Below, piece after piece: positions 53,793-61,902 of a stretch of DNA of 64,000 nt. Source of the DNA: Salinilacustrithrix flava. Its GTDB lineage: Bacteria; Actinomycetota; Acidimicrobiia; Acidimicrobiales; Salinilacustritrichaceae. Made by a program: the position numbers and the translations under genes. The stretch covers positions 3,224,001-3,288,000 of the forward strand of contig NZ_CP133888.1 of assembly GCF_041228405.1 (NCBI RefSeq). The letters are read 5' to 3'. Within the stretch, counting starts at the first letter, position 1, and every line of letters starts with the position of its first letter. The notes beneath the pieces were generated by a model, which saw only the letters and a program-made list of their open reading frames with translations, did not search any database and had not been told where the DNA came from.

Positions 53793-54581
53793 ATGACGGA
53801 CCTGCTCGGCCCCCGGTCGAGCGCACTGCAGCACCTACGGCGCCTCTCGGGGCGCCGTAGGGCGCGTCTGGACGCCGGCCAGTTCGTCATCGACGGCCCG
53901 ACCCTCGTGGTCGAGGCCATCGAGGCCGGGGTCGACGTGGCCGAGGTCTACGCCGAGCCCGGTGCCCCGGCCGACGCGATCGCGGCCGCTCGGGCCGCCG
54001 GTGTCCCGGTGCGCGACGTCGAGGCCGGTGCGCTGGCCAAGGTGACCTCACCGGTCACGCCCCAACCGCTGGCTGCGCTGGCCGCCCTCCCGGCACCACC
54101 GCAGCGTTCGGTCCTGCGCGGCTTGGTGCTGGTGCTGGTCGGCGTGGCCGACCCCGGCAACGCCGGCACGCTGCTGCGCGTCGCCGAGGCCACTGGGGCC
54201 TCGGCGGTAGTGTCCTGCGCCGATGCGGTGGACCTGTGGAACCCCAAGTGCGTCCGGGCATCGGCCGGCGCGCTGTTCCGGGTACCCGTCCTCGCCGTCG
54301 GCGACGCCACCGAGGCCCTCAGCCGGCTGCGTGGCGCCGGCATGACGGTGCTGGCCACCACGCTCGACGATGCCGTGGGCCTCGACGACGTCGACCTCAG
54401 CGGTGATGTTGCCGTGCTCCTCGGCAACGAGGCCCACGGGCTGCCCGGCACCGTCGTCGACGCGGCGGACGTGGCGGTGCGGATCCCCATGGCCGGCCGG
54501 GTCGAATCCCTGAACGTGGCCATGACCGGCACCGTCGTCGCCTTCGAGGCGGCGCGCCAGCGCCGGGCGGCAGCGCCGTGA
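53793..54581 (+). CDS. SpoU (TrmH) family RNA 2'-O-methyltransferase
   Basis: A 262-residue SPOUT methyltransferase. An N-terminal substrate-binding domain (about 10-95, FVIDGPTLVVEAIEAGVDVA) precedes the knotted catalytic domain with motif 1 DPGNAGTLLRVAEATG near residue 115, motif 2 VAVLLGNEAHGLP near 207 and motif 3 VRIPMAGRVESLNVAMTGTV near 230. This resembles the 23S rRNA methyltransferases often encoded next to rplT and pheST; the target nucleotide is unknown. Codons 14-22 contain a perfect 11-bp inverted repeat. The stop overlaps the histidine-kinase GTG. Confidence 0.9.
   Translation: MTDLLGPRSSALQHLRRLSGRRRARLDAGQFVIDGPTLVVEAIEAGVDVAEVYAEPGAPADAIAAARAAGVPVRDVEAGALAKVTSPVTPQPLAALAALPAPPQRSVLRGLVLVLVGVADPGNAGTLLRVAEATGASAVVSCADAVDLWNPKCVRASAGALFRVPVLAVGDATEALSRLRGAGMTVLATTLDDAVGLDDVDLSGDVAVLLGNEAHGLPGTVVDAADVAVRIPMAGRVESLNVAMTGTVVAFEAARQRRAAAP
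53832..53859. repeat. Perfect 11-bp inverted repeat in the methyltransferase 5' coding region
   Basis: CCTACGGCGCC and GGCGCCGTAGG flank a 6-base TCTCGG loop, about 50 bases after the rplT stop. It encodes HLRRLSGRRRAR-like residues. No T-run follows, so a simple terminator is unlikely; an RNA structure or a protein site is possible. Confidence 0.6.
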
Positions 54582-55585
54582 GCGACCTCGCCGGGTGGGA
54601 CGTGCTGCCCGACGCCGTCCTGGCCGTGGCGCCCGACGGCACGCTGGCCGCGGGCAACGCGGCAGCGACCGAGCTGCTCGGCTCCCTCGACGACCGGATC
54701 GGGCGGCCGGCCACCGAGGCCCTGGTCGTGCGGGATCCGGTCGGTGATCCGATCGACGCCGGGGCCTGGCCCGCGCCGGGCAAGGAGGTGGAGCTCCTGA
54801 TGGCTCGGGCCGACGGCAGCGACGTCGCCGTCACCGTCACCGCCCGTGCGGTCGGCGGCGGCACCGTGCTCGCCGCTCGACCGGTGGGCGACCGCTCCGG
54901 CATCGCCATCGTCTCCACCGTCTCCCACGAGCTGCGGTCCCCGCTCACGTCGGTCAAGGGCTACGTGTCGCTGCTGCTCAACCGGTGGGACCGGATCGAG
55001 GACGACAAGAAGCGCGAGATGCTCAGCCAGGTCCACGACGACGCCGACCGGGTCACGCGCCTGGTCACCGAGCTGCTCGACATCAGCCGTCTCGAGACCG
55101 GCCGTCTCGTGCTGCGTCGCCAGCTGGTCGACGTCGCCGACCTGGCGACGACGGTCGTGGACAAGGTCCGCATGGCCCACCCGGGTCTCGAGTGCGAGGT
55201 GCGGGTGGCCGACGACGTGCCCCAGGTCTACGCCGACCCCGACAAGCTCGAGCAGGTGCTCACCAACCTGGTCGAGAACGCGGCCAAGTACGGCAGCCTC
55301 GAGGGCATGGCCGTCTCCGCCGACGTGGACGGCCCCCACGTGCGGGTGTCGGTGGCCGACACGGGGGAGGGCATCCCCGCCGACGACCTGCCCCGGGTCT
55401 TCACCAAGTTCTTCCGCCGCGACCACGGCCGGCCCACCGGCACCGGCCTCGGCCTGTGGATCAGCCGGGGCCTGGTCGAGGCCCACGGCGGCGAGCTCAC
55501 CGCCACCTCGGAACCGGGCCAGGGCGCCACCTTCACCTTCACGCTCCCCACCGACGCCTTCGAACGCGCTCACGGCGAGGCCTGA
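54578..55585 (+). CDS. PAS-containing sensor histidine kinase, soluble
   Basis: A 335-residue kinase without membrane segments. Residues 1-100 look like a PAS fold (VLAVAPDGTLAAGNAAATEL). The HisKA domain has the phospho-acceptor in VSTVSHELRSPLTSVKGYVS near residue 116. The HATPase domain carries LTNLVENAAKYGS (N box) near 230, ADTGEGIPADDLPRVFTKFF (G1) near 260 and GTGLGLWISRGLVEAHGG (G2) near 288. All catalytic boxes are intact. No response regulator is adjacent, so it is an orphan; the receiver protein at 43842-44702 is too far to assume pairing. Confidence 0.92.
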   Translation: MSDLAGWDVLPDAVLAVAPDGTLAAGNAAATELLGSLDDRIGRPATEALVVRDPVGDPIDAGAWPAPGKEVELLMARADGSDVAVTVTARAVGGGTVLAARPVGDRSGIAIVSTVSHELRSPLTSVKGYVSLLLNRWDRIEDDKKREMLSQVHDDADRVTRLVTELLDISRLETGRLVLRRQLVDVADLATTVVDKVRMAHPGLECEVRVADDVPQVYADPDKLEQVLTNLVENAAKYGSLEGMAVSADVDGPHVRVSVADTGEGIPADDLPRVFTKFFRRDHGRPTGTGLGLWISRGLVEAHGGELTATSEPGQGATFTFTLPTDAFERAHGEA

Positions 55586-55618
55586 GCGCGCTCAACGCCG
55601 GCACGGCGGCGCGCCGGG

Positions 55619-55644
55619 GACCCGACCGGGGGATGGGTCGGGTC
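55619..55644. terminator. Hairpin between convergent kinase and HNH genes
   Basis: GACCCGACC and GGTCGGGTC form a perfect 9-bp stem around an 8-base loop, 34 bases after the kinase stop in a 128-base gap between convergent genes. It is the strongest stem in that gap and probably terminates transcription from both sides. No T-run is present and the rest of the gap shows nothing else. Confidence 0.5.
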
Positions 55645-55713
55645 ACCGGGGCTGGGGCCGGGATGGGCGTGGGCCGGAACGGCGGGCGGGACGTGGGCAG
55701 GGGTGCGCCGGCG

Positions 55714-57126
55714 TCACGGCGGATCGCCGCGCGAGCTGACGAGCGGGGTCGGCCGTCCGGTCCATCGGGTGCCGTGGGCGTCGATGGCGATCCACCGACC
55801 GTCTTCGACCAGCAGGCGCCAACCGTGGTGGTGGAGCAGGCGGTGGTGGAACCGGCAGAGCATGGCGCCGTTGCCGGTGCGGGTCGGTCCGCCCCGGCCG
55901 CGGTGGTGCAGGTGGTGGATGTCGCAGTGCCGTGGTGGTCGGCCGCATCCGGGGAAGACGCAACCGCCGTCGCGGGCGGCGATGGCGCGCCGCTGCTTGC
56001 GGGACCACTGCTCCGCCGCGTCGTTGGCATCGAGGAGCGTGCCCTTCCCGTCGAAGAGCACCGCGGTCAGCGCGGCGTCGCACAGGAGCTGATCGGCGGC
56101 GGCGCGGGTGAGGTTCCACCCGTCGCCCCGCAGCACGAGGTCCTCGAGGTCGTCGACATGTCGCAGGTCGGCGAGCGTGCGCAGGTCGATGTGGACGTTG
56201 ACGCAGATCCCCGAGCGGGACCGGGTGCGCCGGCGGGCTCGGCGGCGCCGGTGGGCCTCGGCCTTGCGGAGCCGCCGGCGCAGGCGGACCAGCGGGTCGA
56301 GCTCGTCCGTCGATGCGAGGTGCTCGTCGAGGTCATCGGTCGGGCAGAAGCCGTCGAAGGTGTCCGCCGCTTCCACGTCCTCCCACTCGTCTTCGTCGTG
56401 GTCGTCGTCTTCGGCGTCGGCGGAGCCCCAACGGGTGCTGTCCGGGTCGAGGCCGGCCCGGCAGATGTCGTCGAGGGCGTCGGCGCGCCGCTCGCCGAGC
56501 GAGCGCTGGTAGGGAGCGTCCTTCGGATCGGGGTCGTCGGTCCAGGCGTCGAGGGCGGTAGCGACGTTGAGGAAGGCGTTGGGGGAGAGGTCGCCGTGGA
56601 TCTCGCCGCCACCGAACAGCTTCTGGGTGAGGACCACGGAGTGGGCCGGGACGCGGCGCACCTCGCGCTCCTGGTCCACGAGGGATGCCCAGTGGCGTAC
56701 GGCCCCGGCCCAGTCGGCGTCGTCGCAGCCCCGCTCGGCCAGGCGGAGGAAGGCGTCCAGGGAGTCGGCCAGCCACGGTTCCCGGTCGGGGTTCGCGGCG
56801 TGGCCCAGCGTGTGGGCCCGGGCCATCGACACCTCGCCGAACAGGACCGCCTCGGCGAGGGCGGGGTGGCGGTGGCAGAGCCCGGCGAGGCGCTCGAGCC
56901 GATGGGCTTCCTGCTCGGAACAGTGGGTGTAGGCGAGCAGCCACCGCTTCGCGGACGTGGCACCGGCAGCCCGCCACGCCGACATCGGCCACAGATCGAG
57001 CAGCGCCCGGACGAGATCCCGTTCCGCGGACTGGACACCCGCCGCCGCTGCAGCAGCGAGGTCCAACCGCTCCCGCGCCACCGACGTGACGTCGGCGTCG
57101 TGAGCGAAAGAGGCGGAACCGGTCAT
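55714..57126 (-). CDS. DUF222 and HNH endonuclease domain protein
   Basis: A 470-residue protein of the DUF222-HNH family that is abundant and multicopy in actinobacteria. The N-terminal DUF222 region (about 15-190) is helical. A very acidic insert (AEDDDHDEDEWEDVE) lies near 240-255, followed by an Arg-rich stretch. The HNH nuclease motif at about 405-450 reads RDGGCVFPGCGRPPRHCDIH, then HHRGRGGPTRTGNGAMLC and FHHRLLHHHGW, with zinc cysteines and catalytic His present. The role is unproven. I prefer ATG 57126 (10 bases after GAGGAG) over ATG 57135. It splits the HK and pheST units. Confidence 0.88.
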   Translation of the reverse strand: MTGSASFAHDADVTSVARERLDLAAAAAAGVQSAERDLVRALLDLWPMSAWRAAGATSAKRWLLAYTHCSEQEAHRLERLAGLCHRHPALAEAVLFGEVSMARAHTLGHAANPDREPWLADSLDAFLRLAERGCDDADWAGAVRHWASLVDQEREVRRVPAHSVVLTQKLFGGGEIHGDLSPNAFLNVATALDAWTDDPDPKDAPYQRSLGERRADALDDICRAGLDPDSTRWGSADAEDDDHDEDEWEDVEAADTFDGFCPTDDLDEHLASTDELDPLVRLRRRLRKAEAHRRRRARRRTRSRSGICVNVHIDLRTLADLRHVDDLEDLVLRGDGWNLTRAAADQLLCDAALTAVLFDGKGTLLDANDAAEQWSRKQRRAIAARDGGCVFPGCGRPPRHCDIHHLHHRGRGGPTRTGNGAMLCRFHHRLLHHHGWRLLVEDGRWIAIDAHGTRWTGRPTPLVSSRGDPP

Positions 57127-57217
57127 GTCGCCCATTCTCCTCAGAGGGTCTGACAGGAACGCGCCGCCCTGGGGGTGAAGCCCTTTGCCAGCCGCCGCCC
57201 CGGTCGGGCAGGGTTCC

Positions 57218-58222
57218 ATGACCATGATGGATGAGCTCGCCCGCATCGCCGACGACGCCCGTGCCCGCCTCGCCGAGGCGCCCACCGTCGATGCCCTCGA
57301 CGAGGTCGTGCGCACCACGCTGGGCAAGAAGGGGTCGCTGAAGGGCCTGAAGCGCGAGCTCGGCCGGCTCGACCCCGACGAGCGCAAGTCGGTCGGCCAG
57401 GCCGTCAACGACGTCATCGACGAGCTCCAGGCGGCCGCCGACGACCGCCGCCACGACCTCGAGCGGGCCGAGCGCACCGAGCGGCTGCAGGCCGACCGCC
57501 TCGACCTCACCGAGGTCATGGCCGGCTCCCGGGCCGGGCACCTCCACCTGGTCACCCAGGCGATCATGGAGCTCGAGGACGTCTTCGTCGGCTTGGGCTT
57601 CACCGTCGCGGAGGGTCCCGAGGTCGAAACCGACCACTACAACTTCGGGGCGCTCAACTTCCCGGAGGGACACCCGGCCCGGGACATGTACGACACGCTC
57701 TACGTGGACTTCGGGGAGCCGGGCCACACGCTGCTGCGCACGCACACCTCGCCGGTCCAGGTGCGGGTCATGGAGACCACCGAACCGCCGATCTACTCGG
57801 TGATGCCGGGGCGCACGTTCCGCCAGGACACGGCCGACGCCACCCACCTGCCGGTGTTCCACCAGATCGAGGGCCTGGTCATCGACCGGGGCATCACCCT
57901 CACCGACCTGGCCGGCACCATCGACCGCTTCACCAAGGCCTACTTCGGCGGGGCGTTCTCCTCCCGCCTGCGTCCGTCGTACTTCCCCTTCACCGAGCCC
58001 TCGGCCGAGTTCGACATCATCCGCCCCGACGGCTCGTTCCTGGAGCTGGGCGGCTGCGGGATGGTGCACCCCAACGTGCTGCGCAACTGCGGGATCGACC
58101 CCGAGGAGTTCTCCGGGTTCGCCTTCGGCTTCGGCATCGAGCGCCTGGCGGTCACCAAGGCCGGCGTCGACGACCTGCGCGAGCTGATCACCAACGACGT
58201 CCGCTTCCTGCGGCAGTTCTAG
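57218..58222 (+). CDS. pheS: Phenylalanyl-tRNA synthetase alpha subunit
   Basis: Catalytic subunit of PheRS. The 334-residue protein has an N-terminal coiled-coil arm that contacts tRNA (about 1-90), class II motif 2 around RTHTSPVQVRVM and the phenylalanine pocket motifs HLPVFHQIEGLVID, FPFTEPSAEFDI and LGGCGMVHPNVLRNCGI, with motif 3 GFGIERLAV near 305. Three nearby ATG codons (57218, 57224, 57227) could start it; a TTG at 57185 adds 11 unconserved residues. The 91-base gap to the divergent HNH gene shows no clear T-box or leader peptide. Confidence 0.97.
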   Translation: MTMMDELARIADDARARLAEAPTVDALDEVVRTTLGKKGSLKGLKRELGRLDPDERKSVGQAVNDVIDELQAAADDRRHDLERAERTERLQADRLDLTEVMAGSRAGHLHLVTQAIMELEDVFVGLGFTVAEGPEVETDHYNFGALNFPEGHPARDMYDTLYVDFGEPGHTLLRTHTSPVQVRVMETTEPPIYSVMPGRTFRQDTADATHLPVFHQIEGLVIDRGITLTDLAGTIDRFTKAYFGGAFSSRLRPSYFPFTEPSAEFDIIRPDGSFLELGGCGMVHPNVLRNCGIDPEEFSGFAFGFGIERLAVTKAGVDDLRELITNDVRFLRQF

Positions 58223-58230
58223 GAGCGACG

Positions 58231-60606
58231 ATGAAGGTTCTCCACTCCTGGCTGCGCGACTTCGCGCCGATCGAGCTCGACGCGGTCGCGCTCGGCGACG
58301 TGATGAGCGACCTCGGCATGGCCGTCGAGGAGATGGACGTGCTCGGTGAGGGCCTCGACGGCATCGTCGTCGCCCGCGTCCTCGACCTCCGCCCCCACCC
58401 CGACGCGGACAAGATCCAGCTGGTCGACGTCGACGCCGGCGACGGCGAGGCGCTCCAGATCTGCTGCGGCGCCTTCAACATGTCGGTCGGCGACCTGGTC
58501 CCGCTGGCCACGCTCGGCACGACCATGCCCAACGGCATGGAGATCGCCCGGCGCAAGCTGCGCGGCGAGTGGTCCAACGGCATGCTCTGCAGCCCGCCCG
58601 AGGTCAACCTGCCCGGCGACCCGTCCGGCATCCTGCTGCTGCCCGAAGGCCTCGAGCCCGGCGTGCCGCTCACCGAGGCGCTTGGCATCTCCGCCGACGT
58701 GCTCTACGACCTGGAGATCAACCCGAACCGCCCGGACGCCATGTCGGTGGCGGGCGTGGCCCGCGACGTCGCCGCCCGCCTCGGTCTGCCGTTCCAGCTG
58801 CCCACCCCGACCATCGCCACGACGGGTCCGGCCACCGCCGACCTGGTCTCCGTGGAGATCCTCGCCCCCGAGCGCTGCGGTCGCTTCACCGCCCGGGTGC
58901 TGCAGGGCGTCACGGTCGGCCCGTCCGATCCGCTCATCGCCAACCGGCTCACGCTGCTCGGCATGCGGCCCATCAACAACGTGGTGGATGCCTCGAACTA
59001 CCTGATGCTCGAGCTCGGCCAGCCCTCCCACCCCTACGACCTCGCCACCCTCGGCGGCGCCGGGTTCCGGGTGCGCCTCGCGAACGAGGGCGAGACCATC
59101 ACCACCCTCGACGACGTCGAGCGCACGGTCACCACCGCCGACCTGCTGATCTGCGACGCGACCGACGTCCCGGTCGGCATCGCCGGGATCATGGGCGGGG
59201 CCGACTCGGAGATCTCCGACGCCACCACGGACGTGGTCGTGGAGATGGCCTGGTTCGAGCGCATGCCGCTCGCCAAGTCGAGCCGGCGGCTCGGTGTGCG
59301 CTCCGAGGCCTCCGCCCGCTTCGAACGGGGCGTCGACCCCGACGGCATCGACCTCGCCCAGGACCGCTTCGTCGAGCTCCTCGGGGGCGTCGGCGGCGGC
59401 TCGGTCGGCTCCGTGTCGCAGGGCCTGGTCGACGAGCGGGGCCAGCTGCCCGACCGCACCCCGATCGAGGTCCGACCGGCCCGTGTCAACGCCATCCTCG
59501 GCGCCGACCTGTCGCCGAAGGAGATGAAGGAGCTGCTCGACCCGATCGGGTTCACCACCGAGCTCGGTGCGGAGGGTGAGCCGATGCGAGTTGCGCTGCC
59601 GTCGTTCCGGCTCGACTCCGAGGTGGAGATCGACGTCGTCGAGGAGGTCGGCCGCATGTACGGCTACGCCCGCCTCGGCAAGACGATGCCGGTGTCGTCG
59701 CTGTCGGGCCACCTCACCCGCCGTCAGCTCGAGCGCCGCCGGCTGCGCAGCCTGCTCACAGGGCTCGGGCTCTCCGAAGCCGCACCGATGCCCTTCCTGG
59801 CCCCTGGCGACCTCGAGCGGGCCGGCCTGCCCGGCGACGGCATCACCATCACCAACCCCCTCGTGGCCGAGGAGTCCGTGCTGCGCACCTCGCTGCTGCC
59901 GGGCCTCCTGAAGGCCGTGCGCCACAACGTCGGCCACCGCAACGAGGGCATCGCCCTGTTCGAGATCGGCCACGTCTTCCGTCGTCCGATGGACCCCGAC
60001 GCCGAGCTGCCCGACGAGCGCGAGACGGTCGCCGTCATCGTCGCCGGCGCCGACGCCACCGCCGCCGTGGAAGCGTGGCGGACCGTGTGCGACGGCCTGT
60101 CGGTACCCGGTGCCGACGTCGCCAACGCCGAGATGCCCGGCCTGCACGCCACCCGATCCGGGGTGGTCCGGGTCGAGGGTGAGCCGGTCGGCGCGGTCGG
60201 GGAGGTGGACCCCGAGGTGCTCGCCGCCTACGACATCCCCGGTCGGGTCGCCTGGCTCGAGGTCGACCTCGACCGCTTCCTCGCCCACCCCCACGGGGAG
60301 CCCACCTACACGCCGGTGAGCCGGTTCCCGTCATCGGACATCGACCTCGCCTTCGAGGTCGCGGAGGGCATCTCGGCCACCGACGTGGGGTCGACGATCG
60401 AACGGGCCGCAGGCGACCTGCTCGGCTGGGTCCGCCTCTTCGACACCTACCGCGGCGAGGGCGTCCGGGACGGTCACCGCTCGCTGACCTACCGGGTCCG
60501 CCTGCAGGCACGCGACCGCACCCTCACCGACGGCGAGGTCGGCGAGGTCCGCCAGGCCATCATCGACGCGGTCCAGGCCGGCTTCCCGGCGCACCTGCGC
60601 GGGTAG
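58231..60606 (+). CDS. pheT: Phenylalanyl-tRNA synthetase beta subunit
   Basis: Structural and editing subunit of PheRS. The 791-residue protein begins MKVLHSWLRDFAPIEL, has the EMAP/OB tRNA-binding domain (about 40-150, HPDADKIQLVDVDAGDG), a B3/B4 editing domain (about 205-390, NVVDASNYLMLELGQPSHPY), a B5 domain, a degenerate synthetase core and a C-terminal FDX-ACB anticodon domain (about 700-791, FPSSDIDLAFEV). AGGAG lies 4-5 bases before the ATG, and it follows pheS after 8 bases. Confidence 0.97.
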   Translation: MKVLHSWLRDFAPIELDAVALGDVMSDLGMAVEEMDVLGEGLDGIVVARVLDLRPHPDADKIQLVDVDAGDGEALQICCGAFNMSVGDLVPLATLGTTMPNGMEIARRKLRGEWSNGMLCSPPEVNLPGDPSGILLLPEGLEPGVPLTEALGISADVLYDLEINPNRPDAMSVAGVARDVAARLGLPFQLPTPTIATTGPATADLVSVEILAPERCGRFTARVLQGVTVGPSDPLIANRLTLLGMRPINNVVDASNYLMLELGQPSHPYDLATLGGAGFRVRLANEGETITTLDDVERTVTTADLLICDATDVPVGIAGIMGGADSEISDATTDVVVEMAWFERMPLAKSSRRLGVRSEASARFERGVDPDGIDLAQDRFVELLGGVGGGSVGSVSQGLVDERGQLPDRTPIEVRPARVNAILGADLSPKEMKELLDPIGFTTELGAEGEPMRVALPSFRLDSEVEIDVVEEVGRMYGYARLGKTMPVSSLSGHLTRRQLERRRLRSLLTGLGLSEAAPMPFLAPGDLERAGLPGDGITITNPLVAEESVLRTSLLPGLLKAVRHNVGHRNEGIALFEIGHVFRRPMDPDAELPDERETVAVIVAGADATAAVEAWRTVCDGLSVPGADVANAEMPGLHATRSGVVRVEGEPVGAVGEVDPEVLAAYDIPGRVAWLEVDLDRFLAHPHGEPTYTPVSRFPSSDIDLAFEVAEGISATDVGSTIERAAGDLLGWVRLFDTYRGEGVRDGHRSLTYRVRLQARDRTLTDGEVGEVRQAIIDAVQAGFPAHLRG

Positions 60607-60636
60607 CGCAGGCAACAGGCTGCGGGGCGAGCCCGG

Positions 60637-61902
60637 TCAGCCGGCGGTCTGGGCCCGGGCGTGGGCCTCGTCGGAGGCGGCGAGCAGGGCGGCGAGGCGC
60701 AGGTCGTTGACGGTGGTGAGCGCATCGACCCACGCCGCCCGACCGGCGGGGTCCGGCGATCGACCGAGGATGTGGCGGTACAGGGCGTCGACGCGGTCGC
60801 CCCGGGACTCGGGGGAGCGGTGGAAGGACGCCGCGACCGTCGGTGGCGAGGCGCCACCGGCCAGGGTCCGGAGCCAGAAGTCCAGCCCGGGCGGTTCGGG
60901 CTCCCGGCGCAGGAGCCGGTGGTAGAGCGCGGTCACGAACCCCGACGGCGTCGCCCCGGCCCGCTGGATGAGCTCGTCGGAGCCGAAGACGTGGGCGGCG
61001 ATCAGGTCGAGGGCCACGCCGCCGGCGACGAGGCCGCCCCAGTAGGTCCGGCCCGCCGGGTCGGCGTCCCGGTCCAGGGCCCGGCGGTAGAGGTCATCGA
61101 CCTGCGTGCCCGCCCAGGCCTCGCTCGCCGTGAGGGCACGGGTGAAGGCGATGCGGGGGTGGCCGCCGGCCAGCCGGTCGGTCCACGCTGCGATGGCGGT
61201 GGCCGTGGGCTCCCGGCCGAGGAGCGTCTCGATCGCCCAGGCCGCGTAGCGCGCCTGCGGCTCGGTCCGGGACGGATCCGGGCCCTCGCACCGGTGGCGC
61301 ACGCTCCCGGCGACGAGGTCGCCGTAGAGCACCTGCCCGTCGTCGGAGACGTGGACGCCGTCAGCGACGTGGATCTCGGGCAGGGCGTCGGCCACCAGGT
61401 CCCACTCGGCGAGGTGCACGCCGGAGCCGTCCACCGCACGCCGGATGCCGGCGACGCCGTCGCGGCTCTCCGGGTGCGGCCGTCGGACACCGTCGGGGTA
61501 GCGGGCCGCGGCCGGGAGCACCCAGATCGCGCACCCGCGCTGCTCCAGGACCTCGACCGCCCGGCGGGCGTGCTCCTCGTGTGTGGGCGTCCAACCCCAG
61601 GCCACGTCGAAGGTGCCGCTGGCGAACACCACGATCGGGGCCGGGTGCTCGAGGACCCTGTCGGTGGACCAGCTGATCGTCGTGCCGCCCCAGACCTCGA
61701 AGCGCACGTCGTGGTACCCGAGCGCGCCGAGCGACCGGGCGATGTCGTCGGCCGCCTGGTGCGAGAGCGAGTCGCCGGTGACGAGCACGGGCGGCTGCGC
61801 GGCCGACGCGGGGTCGGTCTGCGCGCCGGCGGTCCCGATGCCCACGGCCAGCGATGCCAGCACGGCCACGAGCGCTGCCCGGGCCAACCGCAGGACCGTC
61901 AA
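60637..61902 (-). CDS. Secreted SGNH-hydrolase-like protein with DUF4214 repeats
   Basis: A 421-residue exported protein. A signal peptide (about 1-28, LARAALVAVLASLAVGIGTA then GAQ) is followed by an SGNH-like domain: VLVTGDSLSHQAADDIA with the nucleophile Ser, a GGTTISW segment and a late DGVHVSDDGQVLYGDL with Asp and His. From about residue 215 there are four DUF4214-type repeats of about 50 residues, e.g. VDDLYRRALDRDADPAGRTY. DUF4214 modules are common in surface proteins. The TTG start at 61902 overlaps the stop of the upstream desulfurase gene (TTGA), so the two are probably translationally coupled. Confidence 0.8.
   Translation of the reverse strand: MTVLRLARAALVAVLASLAVGIGTAGAQTDPASAAQPPVLVTGDSLSHQAADDIARSLGALGYHDVRFEVWGGTTISWSTDRVLEHPAPIVVFASGTFDVAWGWTPTHEEHARRAVEVLEQRGCAIWVLPAAARYPDGVRRPHPESRDGVAGIRRAVDGSGVHLAEWDLVADALPEIHVADGVHVSDDGQVLYGDLVAGSVRHRCEGPDPSRTEPQARYAAWAIETLLGREPTATAIAAWTDRLAGGHPRIAFTRALTASEAWAGTQVDDLYRRALDRDADPAGRTYWGGLVAGGVALDLIAAHVFGSDELIQRAGATPSGFVTALYHRLLRREPEPPGLDFWLRTLAGGASPPTVAASFHRSPESRGDRVDALYRHILGRSPDPAGRAAWVDALTTVNDLRLAALLAASDEAHARAQTAG

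Noticed and set aside
55714..57126. DUF222-HNH gene as an inserted mobile element
   Set aside because: No terminal repeats, target duplications or intron splice features are seen, and its codon use matches the neighbours. The family is simply abundant in actinobacteria.
57136..57217. T-box or leader-peptide attenuator ahead of pheST
   Set aside because: The gap is too short for a T-box, has no TGGNACC-type sequence and no Phe-rich short frame.
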